Below, piece after piece: positions 7,124 to 15,209 of a DNA stretch of 47,885 nucleotides. Each line of letters begins with the position of its first letter. Position 1 is the stretch's first letter. The notes beneath the pieces were generated by a model that was not told the origin of the DNA, did not search any database, and saw only the letters and a program-made list of their open reading frames with translations. Source of the stretch: Treponema sp. (GTDB lineage: Bacteria; Spirochaetota; Spirochaetia; Treponematales; Treponemataceae). The stretch lies in assembly GCA_016297805.1 (NCBI GenBank), contig JAEDFX010000006.1:1-47885 (forward strand), read 5' to 3'. Position numbers and translations under genes: made by a program.

Positions 7124-10100
7124 ATGAACAACATAGATTTTAACCAATACAAACCTCGACTCCGTGAATATCTGCTTATGCACGGAATTGAAGCCGATAA
7201 AACAGAAAATATAAAATGTTTCTCACCAACTCATCAGGACGAAAAGCCAAGCTGTCAGATTTTTGACGACTATTTTAAATGCTACGCTTGCGGAATCCAC
7301 GGTGACATTTACGATGCAGTAGAAATTCTGGAAGGAATCACAGAACGCGGAAAACAGTTCAAACATATTCAGCAGGTTTTCGGTGGCAGCATTGATATAA
7401 CACAGCCAATTCAGAAAATCAAAAAGGAATACAAATTAAACCTCATTCCTGAAGAAAAAACAGAACAATTTGAAAACTATTTACGAAAAATCACAAATGA
7501 AACTGTCATAAAAAATTTCTTGCGTGAACGAGCAAAATATTCATCAAACGGAAAAATCAACTCTTTTTCAGATGAAATTGTCAAAAATCTTACAAAAGAA
7601 TTATTCTGGTGGAACGGATTAAAAGATGCAATCAATGACGGACTTCCAGAAGAACTGTTGAAAGCAGTAGGAGCCATTCACACCGACAAAGAAGGAAAAT
7701 TAAAAAAAACTTTCTGGCATTCAGGCGTGATTGTCAAAACCGGAATCGGATACAAGCTCCACTATTACGAATTTGACAAAGACGCAAACGCTTTCAAATG
7801 CAAGAAAATTGCATCCCATGGTGGCAAGGGTTTTCCATGCCCTAATATTCCACTGCCAGAAAAAATCGTAATTGTAGAAGGTGAACTTAAAGCCCTTGTT
7901 TGCCAAGCTGCAGGACTTAACAATGTATTTTCTATTGGTGGCGTAACATCCATAACAAAGGCTTTAATCAATCATTTTCTTTTAGGTTCAGCCGTAAAAG
8001 AAATTACAATTTTTTTCGATAACGACACCGCCGGCAACACAAAAGCCCCTGATTGTGCAGAATTTCTCAAAAAAAATGGATTTACAGGCACAATCCTCTT
8101 TGCAAAATCAGACGAACTTAAACAATACAAAGACCCGGACGAAGCAATTCTTTTTGGTCATCTTGATTATGTTCAGAACGCAATCCATCAGGCAACACTT
8201 TACCAGAAAATAACAGAAACAAAACCTGCAGAAAAAGAAACAAAAACAAAAGACACACGCAAAAACAAAACAGGCAAAGGAAACTGCTCCCTTCGCCGCA
8301 TCAATGAACTTTTGAAGAAACTTCCAAAAGAAGAACTCAACGAAACCGAATACAAAACATTCCTTGAAGCAATCGTCAACGCAGGAAAAGAATATACAAA
8401 AATTGTAGAATCCCTTGTAACCTGGGGGGCAACTATAGACGAAATTCCGCAAATAAATGACACTGTAAATCTTAATATAATCCTGCAAATCGCCCGCGAC
8501 CACGGCATCGACCGCCGCACAATCTCAAGAATTAAAAAAGATCTTGAAAACGCTGTAGACTACGGCAACATCAAATTTTCAACTTTCCCAATTGTAGAAG
8601 TTGATATTGAACCAGTCGCAAACACAGACGATTTAAGAGCCTTCATCGAAAAAGAATCTTATAAGTCAGAAAAAGAAACTGCAAATCTTCTTGAATATTA
8701 CCTCAAAGACAAACTGATTTATGTTGAAGAACTCAAAAAGTTTTATTTTTTCGACGGCTTAATTTGGAACCACCGTCCGGACATTACAGATATTGCATAC
8801 AACATTCTCAAGGAACTTGCACTGCAATTCTTTGACTATGACGCTTATGCGGCAAGAAAAACCCTTGAAAAACTGGGACAATACAAATTCTGCCAGACAG
8901 TAATGAAAGCACTGGCAGAAAAACCTAGCATCTTCAGAGAACAAGTATTTTTTGATTCTGCCATAATTAAAGAAACTCTTACTCTAATGGATGGAGTTAT
9001 AGATTTTTCAGGAAAAGAAATAGTTTTCCGTGATGCACGTCCAGAAGAATACAGACAGAAAAAACTACCCTACTTTGTAGCAGACTGCAAGAAAGCAGGA
9101 GAACCAAAACACTTCATGGAATTTATGCACAGCAACTTTGACGATATAGACACTCTTAACTCTTTAATTTATTTTTTAAGCCTTATTCCAAGTAGAAACA
9201 CAGGCTTTAAAGTCGGAGGAATCTTCACAGGCAAGCCGCACACAGGCAAAACCACAACAATGGAAATCATCAGCGACATTTATCCTGATATGACAACGCC
9301 AATTCCACGAAGTTTAATCATGAATTCAAAATACGGCAACATTACTACTGGAGCTACACCAGAACTCGCAGATCTTGAAGGAATGGGAGCAGGATATTCA
9401 GATGAAACAGAAAAAAATGACCACCTTAATTCTGCAATGTGGAAATCTCTGACCGGTGCCAAAAAAATAAAAGCTCGACAGCTCTACAAAGGAAACAGAG
9501 TGTTTGAACCAACTGCACAAACAATCATTCTGACTAACTACTCGCCACTTTTCGACAAAACAGATACCGCATTGATTGATCGAATGATAATCATTCAGTT
9601 TTCTAAGCAGCACCACAAAGGCGAAGAAGGAACAAAATCAATTGATGAATTAAAAGAAAAAATCAAAGCAGAAGCTCCGTTAATCGTCAGAATGTTTGCA
9701 GAAAAATATATTGAATTAAAATACAAATATAATTCAAAAATTCCACTGTCACTAGAATCCGAAGAATACAAAAAAGATTATATAGAAAACATGGATGACA
9801 ACGGACTCCAGAACTTTGTGCAAAAATACATCGACTTTGCCAAAGGCTCAGGAAAATGGGTTTTACTCAAAGATATTTACCATCGTTACTGTAATTTCTG
9901 GAACATCGAACTTGACCAAAACGACAAACCAATAGACCCGGAAAAGCTCACACAGGCAAAATTTACACGATACCTCAAACGAGACTACAACGAATTCAAA
10001 GTCAAACAGGTACGCGTAAACGGACAACCCACACAGGTTGTAATGGATGTAATAGTCAAAGACTGGAACGAAGTGCCGGAACAAAATCTCACTACTGCAG

Positions 10101-10225
10101 AAATAAAAACCGAACCAGCTGTAATACCAAAACCTGCAGAAAAAACAATACAAAAAGACCTAATCCCGCCACCAGAGGAAGAAGAAAATCCTTGGGATGA
10201 TGGACCTGAATTTGATATTTATTAA
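7124..10225 (+). CDS. Primase-helicase: CHC2 zinc finger, Toprim, SF3 helicase
   Basis: 1033 residues with three recognisable parts. A CHC2 zinc ribbon spans residues 31-60 (C32, H37, C53, C56). A Toprim catalytic core has IVIVEGE near 249-254 and the DND metal-binding triad near 299-301. A D5/P4-alpha-like superfamily 3 helicase occupies the C-terminal half, with Walker A GKPHTGKT near 703-710 and the SF3 segment IILTNYSP followed by LIDRMIIIQF. It would prime and unwind DNA for phage replication. It follows SSB in the early operon; a plasmid-type RepA is encoded separately at 40520, suggesting distinct lytic and plasmid modes. Confidence 0.92.
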   Translation: MNNIDFNQYKPRLREYLLMHGIEADKTENIKCFSPTHQDEKPSCQIFDDYFKCYACGIHGDIYDAVEILEGITERGKQFKHIQQVFGGSIDITQPIQKIKKEYKLNLIPEEKTEQFENYLRKITNETVIKNFLRERAKYSSNGKINSFSDEIVKNLTKELFWWNGLKDAINDGLPEELLKAVGAIHTDKEGKLKKTFWHSGVIVKTGIGYKLHYYEFDKDANAFKCKKIASHGGKGFPCPNIPLPEKIVIVEGELKALVCQAAGLNNVFSIGGVTSITKALINHFLLGSAVKEITIFFDNDTAGNTKAPDCAEFLKKNGFTGTILFAKSDELKQYKDPDEAILFGHLDYVQNAIHQATLYQKITETKPAEKETKTKDTRKNKTGKGNCSLRRINELLKKLPKEELNETEYKTFLEAIVNAGKEYTKIVESLVTWGATIDEIPQINDTVNLNIILQIARDHGIDRRTISRIKKDLENAVDYGNIKFSTFPIVEVDIEPVANTDDLRAFIEKESYKSEKETANLLEYYLKDKLIYVEELKKFYFFDGLIWNHRPDITDIAYNILKELALQFFDYDAYAARKTLEKLGQYKFCQTVMKALAEKPSIFREQVFFDSAIIKETLTLMDGVIDFSGKEIVFRDARPEEYRQKKLPYFVADCKKAGEPKHFMEFMHSNFDDIDTLNSLIYFLSLIPSRNTGFKVGGIFTGKPHTGKTTTMEIISDIYPDMTTPIPRSLIMNSKYGNITTGATPELADLEGMGAGYSDETEKNDHLNSAMWKSLTGAKKIKARQLYKGNRVFEPTAQTIILTNYSPLFDKTDTALIDRMIIIQFSKQHHKGEEGTKSIDELKEKIKAEAPLIVRMFAEKYIELKYKYNSKIPLSLESEEYKKDYIENMDDNGLQNFVQKYIDFAKGSGKWVLLKDIYHRYCNFWNIELDQNDKPIDPEKLTQAKFTRYLKRDYNEFKVKQVRVNGQPTQVVMDVIVKDWNEVPEQNLTTAEIKTEPAVIPKPAEKTIQKDLIPPPEEEENPWDDGPEFDIY

Positions 10226-10325
10226 TTTAACAGCGTGTCACGCTGATTATATAAACCTTGTCCGTATGGACTGGTATTATGACAGCTGGGAAAAAATAAC
10301 AGTAAGGCCAATATCCAACTTATAG
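10200..10325 (+). CDS. Possible 41-aa small protein overlapping the primase end
   Basis: An open frame starts at 10200, overlaps the primase stop by 26 nt and ends just before the ribosome-binding site of the next gene (TATAGGAG). The C-terminus KITVRPISNL looks coding. A perfect 15-bp palindrome (10231-10245) falls within it, and no strong ribosome-binding site is present, so it may not be translated. Confidence 0.3.
   Translation: MDLNLIFINLTACHADYINLVRMDWYYDSWEKITVRPISNL
10231..10245. repeat. 15-bp perfect palindrome
   Basis: CAGCGTG-T-CACGCTG just after the primase stop codon. It lacks a T-run, so it is more likely an operator or mRNA hairpin than a terminator. Confidence 0.5.
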
Positions 10326-10337
10326 GAGACTAACACA

Positions 10338-10619
10338 ATGAAACAAACTGGCAGTATGACAATTCTTGAACACCTCGCATGTGCAATGGAAGATCTCAAT
10401 GATGAGAATTTTATTGATGATCCAGAAAAAGCAAAATTATTGATTGAAAAGTCAAGAGCATTATCTGAACTTGCTACTCAATACACAAACGTAATTAAAA
10501 CAGATCAGGAAGAAAAACGAATCATAATTGAAGCTATGAACATTGCTGGAAAATGGAATTACAACAAAAACGAATTACCAAAAGGTTTAGGTTTTTATCC
10601 GGAAGAAAAAATCAAATGA
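10338..10619 (+). CDS. Hypothetical early protein, 93 aa
   Basis: Unrecognised helical acidic protein (EHLACAMEDLNDENFIDD, then LLIEKSRALSELATQYT), possibly coiled coil. AGGAG lies 8 nt before the start. The stop overlaps the next ATG (ATGA), coupling it to the HNH protein. Confidence 0.6.
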   Translation: MKQTGSMTILEHLACAMEDLNDENFIDDPEKAKLLIEKSRALSELATQYTNVIKTDQEEKRIIIEAMNIAGKWNYNKNELPKGLGFYPEEKIK

Positions 10620-11308
10620 AACACTTTAGAAAAATATGGGACAAACCAAAACACGATTTTCTCATGGAGCATAAGGAAATGAAAATAGATGATTGTTATC
10701 AATTATTTTTAAAAACATTTCCTGAAGCTTCTGATGTTACACCAGCCGCCTTCAGAAATGAACGCTCCAGAATTGGTGCAATTTCTATAAAATACAAAAA
10801 TGGATCCAAAAATCATGCATCAAGAACACCAAAACCTTTATTTTCAGAACATGAAAAAAAAGGTTATATTTGTGTCAAAGTAGGTCAACCTAATCAATGG
10901 ATGTTCAAACAGCATTATATCTGGATGATCAATACAGGCCACAAGCCAGAACCCAAAAAAGAAATGGTAATATTCCTTGATGGTAATAAAAGAAATTTTG
11001 CTTTTGAAAACTTATACTTAATACCAAGAAATATTGCCGGAATCTTAAACAACCCCAAAATGAAGCTGGGAATCATTCCTGAAAATCCAGAACTGACAAA
11101 AATCAATATTCAAAATGCAATACTGATTCACAAGATTTTTGATGCTGGAAGAAAAATAGGATTAGTTTCCGAATCAAGTGGAAGATTCAAAGAAGATTGC
11201 AACAAATTCCAAAGAGAGCGCATGCAAAAAATCAAGCAGGATCCGGAAAAATATGCAAAATACTTAGAACAAAAAATGAAATGGAGACAAAATGTGCATA
11301 TACGGTGA
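10616..11308 (+). CDS. HNH endonuclease-like protein
   Basis: 230 residues when started at 10616 (ATGA overlap with the gene before). The middle has WMFKQHYIWMINTGHKPEPK followed by VIFLDGNKRNFAFENLYLI, the phage HNH_3 pattern, in which the usual second His is replaced by Phe-Leu as in many phage copies, with Asp-Gly-Asn and the final Asn-Leu kept. The C-terminus is very basic. It may be a homing-type or DNA-processing nuclease; it sits inside the replication operon without disrupting a recognisable gene. Confidence 0.75.
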   Translation: MKHFRKIWDKPKHDFLMEHKEMKIDDCYQLFLKTFPEASDVTPAAFRNERSRIGAISIKYKNGSKNHASRTPKPLFSEHEKKGYICVKVGQPNQWMFKQHYIWMINTGHKPEPKKEMVIFLDGNKRNFAFENLYLIPRNIAGILNNPKMKLGIIPENPELTKINIQNAILIHKIFDAGRKIGLVSESSGRFKEDCNKFQRERMQKIKQDPEKYAKYLEQKMKWRQNVHIR

Positions 11309-11729
11309 ATACGGAATTTGCAGCATGTGCCCTCAAGATTACTGCCCTTATTATGGAGAAAACAAAATGAACAAAATGCAAAATGATAACAAGCTTTTTA
11401 ATAACAATTTAAAAAATATCGACAATGAAAAAATCAGCTGTCCCATTACACCGCCTTATATTTTCATAAGTCATTTTTCTGCAAAAAAAAATGACTATCA
11501 ATTTACATTCAATAAAACAACCCCTTTTGAAATCAACTCAGCTGCATCAGGAATAATTGAATTTATTGAATATGGAGAAAAAATCAAAATCAGCACAAAA
11601 ACTCAACACGGAATTACAATAATATATTCACTGGATAAGATTGCACCAAATCTTGCTGCTGGTGATAAAATTATAAATGGTCAGTATCTTGGTGACTCAA
11701 TCAATACAGCAGAAGTTATAATCCAATGA
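11292..11729 (+). CDS. Cys-rich early protein with an M23-like beta domain, 145 aa
   Basis: The N-terminus is short and Cys-rich (CIYGEYGICSMCPQDYCPYY), followed by a low-complexity Asn/Lys linker. Residues about 80-140 (SAASGIIEFIEYGEKIKIST, GITIIYSLDKI, LAAGDKIINGQYLG) follow the layout of the lysostaphin-type M23 barrel, yet the His residues that bind zinc are missing, so it is probably a non-enzymatic relative. It overlaps the HNH gene by 17 nt and the next gene by 4 nt. Confidence 0.6.
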   Translation: MCIYGEYGICSMCPQDYCPYYGENKMNKMQNDNKLFNNNLKNIDNEKISCPITPPYIFISHFSAKKNDYQFTFNKTTPFEINSAASGIIEFIEYGEKIKISTKTQHGITIIYSLDKIAPNLAAGDKIINGQYLGDSINTAEVIIQ

Positions 11730-12049
11730 CAGATATATTCAGCAGTAATGGAAGAATTATTATTCCACCGTTCAGAACAGATGAAAACTCGTTTGGTAAT
11801 GACACCATTAAAATTTCCTATTACAAAATCGCTTGCCTATACACATACTCTATTCAAGCTCAGATCCAGAAGCGCATATATTGCAAATGGCCACATCCTC
11901 AGGATGGACTTTTTGAGTCAGTATGGGAATGCAAAAAAGATGCAAAAAACTACCTGCAGGCTTTTTGTGATCAGAACAAATTAAAAAAAGCATTCACCAG
12001 ATTAGTCCCTAACATTACTGACCAACTAGATTTATTTGAAGAATTATAA
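11726..12049 (+). CDS. Hypothetical early protein with a C-terminal sliding-clamp-like motif
   Basis: 107 residues, unrecognised overall. The middle (YKIACLYTYSIQAQIQKRIYC, EVWECKKDAKN-like) suggests a small alpha-beta fold. The C-terminus ends in TDQLDLFEEL; QLDLF matches the consensus that docks proteins onto the bacterial beta sliding clamp (QLxLF), and its place at the very end, where it would be exposed, fits. The start overlaps the previous stop (ATGA). Confidence 0.6.
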   Translation: MTDIFSSNGRIIIPPFRTDENSFGNDTIKISYYKIACLYTYSIQAQIQKRIYCKWPHPQDGLFESVWECKKDAKNYLQAFCDQNKLKKAFTRLVPNITDQLDLFEEL

Positions 12050-12072
12050 TAAAGTTTTTCAAAGGAGTAATC

Positions 12073-12462
12073 ATGAAAAAACTAATCACTATTTTTTTAA
12101 CACTTGTTTGTTTAAATTCTATTTTTGCATTAACACTTCCAGGAACAGGTAAAGGAACTCCTGTTCAGGAACGCACAATTAAAGGCGGAAAAATTGGATA
12201 TGTTACAGCAAATAAAGGCAGCATGACAGAAGCTCAGCTGATTCAATTTTATAATGATGTTTCCAAATCAGAATACAAATGGGTAATTATTCATTTTACA
12301 GAAGATAATACTGCAATTAGAATTATACCAAGAACATTCAGTGCAACTTATGGCTCATACGACAGAACAAACTTAACATTAAAAACTGAATCAGGATGGC
12401 TTTCAATAATTGGAACAGCAACATCCAAAGAAGATTGGCCAAATAATATTTTTAAAAAATAA
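12073..12462 (+). CDS. Secreted protein with signal peptide, 129 aa
   Basis: A clear Sec signal peptide: MKK, a hydrophobic core (LITIFLTLVCLNS) and a likely cleavage site after SIFA. The mature part is about 110 residues, beta-rich, unrecognised (KIGYVTANKGSMTEAQLIQF, WVIIHFTED). AAGGAG precedes the start, and a strong terminator (12483-12509) ends the early operon after it. A periplasmic or surface phage protein expressed early could act in superinfection exclusion; that is inference from location and secretion only. Confidence 0.7.
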   Translation: MKKLITIFLTLVCLNSIFALTLPGTGKGTPVQERTIKGGKIGYVTANKGSMTEAQLIQFYNDVSKSEYKWVIIHFTEDNTAIRIIPRTFSATYGSYDRTNLTLKTESGWLSIIGTATSKEDWPNNIFKK

Positions 12463-12482
12463 TTTTTTACATATAAAAATTT

Positions 12483-12511
12483 AAAAGAGAGGAATTTCCC
12501 CTCTCTTTTTT
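12483..12511 (+). terminator. Terminator of the early replication operon
   Basis: AAAAGAGAGG (12483-12492) pairs with CCTCTCTTTT (12500-12509) around a 7-nt loop and runs into a long T tract. Confidence 0.9.
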
Positions 12512-12535
12512 TTATACTTTTTTTGAATAAGAGTA

Positions 12536-12563
12536 TTGACTTTTAATCAAAAAATGATATTAT
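12536..12563 (+). promoter_or_regulatory. Sigma70-type promoter for the 12582 gene
   Basis: TTGACT, 16 nt, TATTAT, followed by AGGAGG and the ATG at 12582. Confidence 0.7.
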
Positions 12564-12581
12564 AGATTACAGGAGGTAATT

Positions 12582-12806
12582 ATGGCACCAAGCGGCGGAG
12601 CTCGCAAAGGCGCAGGCAGAAAGCCTGTAGAAGTGCACAAACCGAGAAAACCAACCCTTTCAATCATGGGGACTGAAGCCGAGTTAAATCGACTTCGAGA
12701 AAATGCAGAAAAGGCTGGTAAGTCTATTTCTCGCTTTGTGCTGGAATCTTTGAACTGTTTAGATGAACAGAACATAGATTTAACAAAAAAAAGGCTTAGA
12801 AGATAG
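12582..12806 (+). CDS. Small GGARxGAGRKP protein, putative DNA-binding
   Basis: 74 residues. It begins with SGGARKGAGRKPVEVHKPRK, the glycine/basic signature of small plasmid and phage proteins whose C-terminal part forms a helix-loop-helix similar to ribbon-helix-helix proteins (TEAELNRLRENAEKAGKSIS, RFVLESL). A related protein is encoded at 43473-43673. It has its own promoter and an excellent AGGAGG site. A role in DNA binding or plasmid maintenance is plausible. Confidence 0.7.
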   Translation: MAPSGGARKGAGRKPVEVHKPRKPTLSIMGTEAELNRLRENAEKAGKSISRFVLESLNCLDEQNIDLTKKRLRR

Positions 12807-12883
12807 CAACTTCCAAGCCTTCCGGAGCGTAATATTATATACGTTCAACTAACACAATGAATAGTATACAATGTTACGCTCCG
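12791..12883 (+). promoter_or_regulatory. Two successive RNA hairpins in the leader of the 12904 gene
   Basis: AAGGCTT (12791-12797) pairs with AAGCCTT (12815-12821), and the second arm is followed after 2 nt by GGAG. That GGAG is itself in a long-range stem: CGGAGCGTAA (12823-12832) pairs perfectly with TTACGCTCCG (12874-12883), extended by a G-T and an A-T pair, across a 41-nt loop. A GGAG buried in a stem suggests translational control. Confidence 0.6.
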
Positions 12884-12903
12884 TTAATCAATATGGAGAA
12901 TTT

Positions 12904-13071
12904 ATGTCACAAGAAATAAAAGAGAAATTATCAGAAATCCTCTCACAGATGGCACTGCTTACAGCCGCCTGTGAAGGCAATATGTACCACGAGCACACCG
13001 TAACTAATGAAGCAATCTATAAGATAGCTGTAGAAATACAAACAGATTTAATAGCAATTACAGAAAACTAA
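12904..13071 (+). CDS. Hypothetical protein, 55 aa
   Basis: Unrecognised helical protein (KLSEILSQMALLTAACEG). The start at 12904 is preferred over the in-frame 12871 because TGGAG lies just upstream and the earlier ATG is inside the inverted repeat. Ends at a bidirectional terminator. Confidence 0.55.
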   Translation: MSQEIKEKLSEILSQMALLTAACEGNMYHEHTVTNEAIYKIAVEIQTDLIAITEN

Positions 13072-13115
13072 AAAAAAGGAGTTATCAAAAATTATTTGAT
13101 AACTCCTTTTTTTTT
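13071..13115. terminator. Strong bidirectional terminator
   Basis: AAAAGGAGTTATCAAA pairs with TTTGATAACTCCTTTT around AATTA; A-run on the left and T-run on the right. It separates the convergent genes 12904-13071 and 13114-13602. Confidence 0.92.
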
Positions 13116-13602
13116 ACATTTCCTTCTTCACCTTATTTCTGATCTTCTGGAAGTAATAATCCACAAGCCGTGAACCATCTTCATCATCAGCCATAAAATA
13201 GAATTTAGCCATGCGACCCCAGTCAGTATTGCTCATGTCTTTTCCACTTTCTTTAAGCGGAACAGCACAATCATAATACTGAATATGCATTGCCACACGG
13301 AACATTTCAGGCGTGAACGGCATTTGTTCAAACCTAATATCCAGTTTAGAAGCTACATTGTTTGTATCTTCCAGGCTCCACTTTGCACCGTGTTCTTCGC
13401 CCTGGTAAAGCATATCAATCAGCTGATCGCATTTTTCAGGAGTAAGTTCATCTCCGTAAACTTCGCGATAAACCTCTTCGTACACATCAACTTCTGGCAT
13501 CTTATTACGCAAGCCTTTATCCAAAATAGCCATAACCTTTTTACGGTCAACGCCTTCTTCACGCATTGCATCATCAGCAAGAATTTCAATATCTAACATC
13601 AT
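13114..13602 (-). CDS. Hypothetical protein, 162 aa (gut-phage accessory module)
   Basis: Unrecognised acidic helical protein (LDIEILADDAMREEGVDRKK at the N-terminus; YYFQKIRNKVKKEM at the C-terminus). Last gene of a six-gene minus-strand module. No catalytic motif stands out. Shares a terminator with the convergent gene. Confidence 0.65.
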   Translation of the reverse strand: MMLDIEILADDAMREEGVDRKKVMAILDKGLRNKMPEVDVYEEVYREVYGDELTPEKCDQLIDMLYQGEEHGAKWSLEDTNNVASKLDIRFEQMPFTPEMFRVAMHIQYYDCAVPLKESGKDMSNTDWGRMAKFYFMADDEDGSRLVDYYFQKIRNKVKKEM

Positions 13603-13606
13603 AAAA

Positions 13607-13927
13607 TCACCTTTTAAAAAGTCTCTTTAATCCTTTTCTGTTATCATCAGAAACAGTATATTGAACATCAGATAAAACAGGCAGATTTTGAGCTTCCTGA
13701 ATCGCGTTATTTTCTTCCTGCACGTACTCTTCTACAGGATTTTCGCTATCTGGAACAGTCAAAATTTCATTTTCTGCAGATTCTTCAGGTTCAATCGGTT
13801 TAGATTCCTGGATAACTTGAGGAATAGGATTATTTACAACAGTTCCTCCAGATGGAACAGAAAAACCTCTTCTGCATCCAAAAGGACAAACCGAACAAAC
13901 TTGAATACACGCAAACTGCATCAGCAT
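13607..13927 (-). CDS. Hypothetical protein with Cys-rich N-terminus, 106 aa
   Basis: The N-terminus has four Cys within about 15 residues (CIQVCSVCPFGCRRG), then a long acidic Pro/Glu-rich low-complexity stretch, ending basic (KGLKRLFKR). A TGATG overlap with the preceding gene makes the Met at 13921 an equally good start. Unrecognised; the architecture suggests a metal-binding tip with a flexible linker. Confidence 0.55.
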   Translation of the reverse strand: MLMQFACIQVCSVCPFGCRRGFSVPSGGTVVNNPIPQVIQESKPIEPEESAENEILTVPDSENPVEEYVQEENNAIQEAQNLPVLSDVQYTVSDDNRKGLKRLFKR

Positions 13928-14262
13928 TCACACCACGGAAAATTCGTAAGCTGCAAATGAGCTTCAGTTGCTCCATTGGTAGCATAATAAGCATGAAGAT
14001 TTTTGCGTGTTTTAATCGAAACACCAAGCAATTTATTTCCATACTTATCATAAACAGGAACATTTGCACCGTTTACAACAACAAAAACAGGCAAAGCCGC
14101 ACCTGTAGAAGGAGCACCAACTTTGAAAATCAAACTGATTTTTTCTTTATCTACAGCAGTTACCGTTGAATCAGGAGTTGCAACAAGGAAAGTATTTCCA
14201 GCATCAGGAGCAACAGATCCGATAATTGCACGAGTAACCGCACCACAACAAGGACAAGCCAT
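13921..14262 (-). CDS. Hypothetical protein with CPCC and CEC ends, 113 aa
   Basis: Begins MACPCCGAV and ends WCEC, so metal-binding Cys lie at both termini of a beta-rich body (PVFVVVNGANVPVYDKYGNK). An AGAGG site precedes the start. It belongs to the same module as the Cys-rich proteins on either side; small proteins like these recur in uncultured gut phages, and no function is known to me. Confidence 0.6.
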   Translation of the reverse strand: MACPCCGAVTRAIIGSVAPDAGNTFLVATPDSTVTAVDKEKISLIFKVGAPSTGAALPVFVVVNGANVPVYDKYGNKLLGVSIKTRKNLHAYYATNGATEAHLQLTNFPWCEC

Positions 14263-14285
14263 TTTTAATACCTCTCAAAAATCAA

Positions 14286-14320
14286 GCTTCAACTGCCGAG
14301 AAAAACTCGGTAATTGAAGC
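14286..14320 (-). terminator. Hairpin between module genes, probable terminator or attenuator
   Basis: GCTTCAA..CCGAG pairs with CTCGG..TTGAAGC around AAAAA, about 15 bp with one mismatch and one wobble. On the minus strand it is followed by TTGATTTTT. Confidence 0.65.
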
Positions 14321-14347
14321 CGAAAATCTCACGCCATACAGACGGAA

Positions 14348-14971
14348 TTACCAGTTGGAACCATTGCAGGCACAACCACAGCCAGCATAAGGCATATAAC
14401 GGCCAAGATTGTTAAGAAGGTATCTTGACTGTTCACCCTGAGCAAGTGCAAGCTGAGCAGACTGAAGCTCATTGTTAAGAGCCGCATTCCTGTCTCTAAG
14501 ATCCTGGATCTGCTGTTGGATCATAAGAGCGCGTGTCTTCTCGCCGTCTTCATGAATTGCAGTAGTGATAGCGCAAGTGTTCTTTGCGTTCTCATAGCGT
14601 ACTGCATCAATATTACGGTTAGTTTCACAGCAACACTGCTGAGAAGCAAAACGATTTTCTGCAATACCCATATTTACAGAATTGAATCCACAACAGAGCT
14701 TGTCAGAAATCTTTGCGCCAGCATCCTGGACCATAAGACCAACATTTCCAATAGTTTCACGAACATTGGAAATATCGCGCTGCATAGTCTGATTGTTAAG
14801 CCCGTCAGTAAGTTCTGCACGAGTCAAAGCACCCTGTGCAGCTGCATTGTAGCCATAACCATCAGGCGCAAGCAAACGCAAGAAAATAAGATACATAAAA
14901 GGATTGTTCATCCAGTTATTCCAACCGCCTCCATTCATAAGGCAAACATCGCTCGCTGTCATCTCCGACAT
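14348..14971 (-). CDS. Cys-rich gut-phage protein, 207 aa
   Basis: Starts with a short Gly/Asn/Trp-rich segment (GGGWNNWMNNPFMYLIF), continues with a helical core, and contains QCCCETNRNIDAVRYENAK near residues 112-130 and EDGEKTRALM shortly after; it ends CGCACNGSNW. This pattern (QCCCETxRNID...) is one I recall from many uncharacterised gut-phage proteins, usually next to small proteins like 15206-15601. No function is established. AGGAGG precedes the start. Confidence 0.75.
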   Translation of the reverse strand: MSEMTASDVCLMNGGGWNNWMNNPFMYLIFLRLLAPDGYGYNAAAQGALTRAELTDGLNNQTMQRDISNVRETIGNVGLMVQDAGAKISDKLCCGFNSVNMGIAENRFASQQCCCETNRNIDAVRYENAKNTCAITTAIHEDGEKTRALMIQQQIQDLRDRNAALNNELQSAQLALAQGEQSRYLLNNLGRYMPYAGCGCACNGSNW

Positions 14972-14984
14972 GAAGCACCTCCTT

Positions 14985-15011
14985 AAAAAATTGCGTAAAT
15001 ACGCATTTTTT
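14985..15011 (-). terminator. Short hairpin with A/T flanks
   Basis: TGCGTA-AA-TACGCA (14992-15005) between an A-run and a T-run; a weak bidirectional terminator between 15018-15209 and 14348-14971. Confidence 0.45.
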
Positions 15012-15017
15012 CTGATT

Positions 15018-15209
15018 TTATTTCTTCAAGGATCTAATCATCCTCAAACCTTCATTTATTTGCTGTTCGCTGATACCCTGCCTTCTGGCAAGCTCCACAG
15101 CATCATTTAATTGAGTTTCAGATAAATTCTTAAACCCATCCTGAACCGCCCTCAAAGACATACTTCCAGCAGGTTTATTCCTATTATTCATCATTTGCGC
15201 AACATTCAT
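15018..15209 (-). CDS. Hypothetical protein, 63 aa
   Basis: Helical basic protein (LSETQLNDAVELARRQGISE). Its start overlaps the previous stop by 4 nt, so it is coupled to 15206-15601. Unrecognised. Confidence 0.6.
   Translation of the reverse strand: MNVAQMMNNRNKPAGSMSLRAVQDGFKNLSETQLNDAVELARRQGISEQQINEGLRMIRSLKK

Noticed and set aside
4887..12462. Tyrosine integrase or attachment site in the early region
   Set aside because: No R-H-R-Y type protein is encoded, and no tRNA gene or flanking direct repeat is visible.
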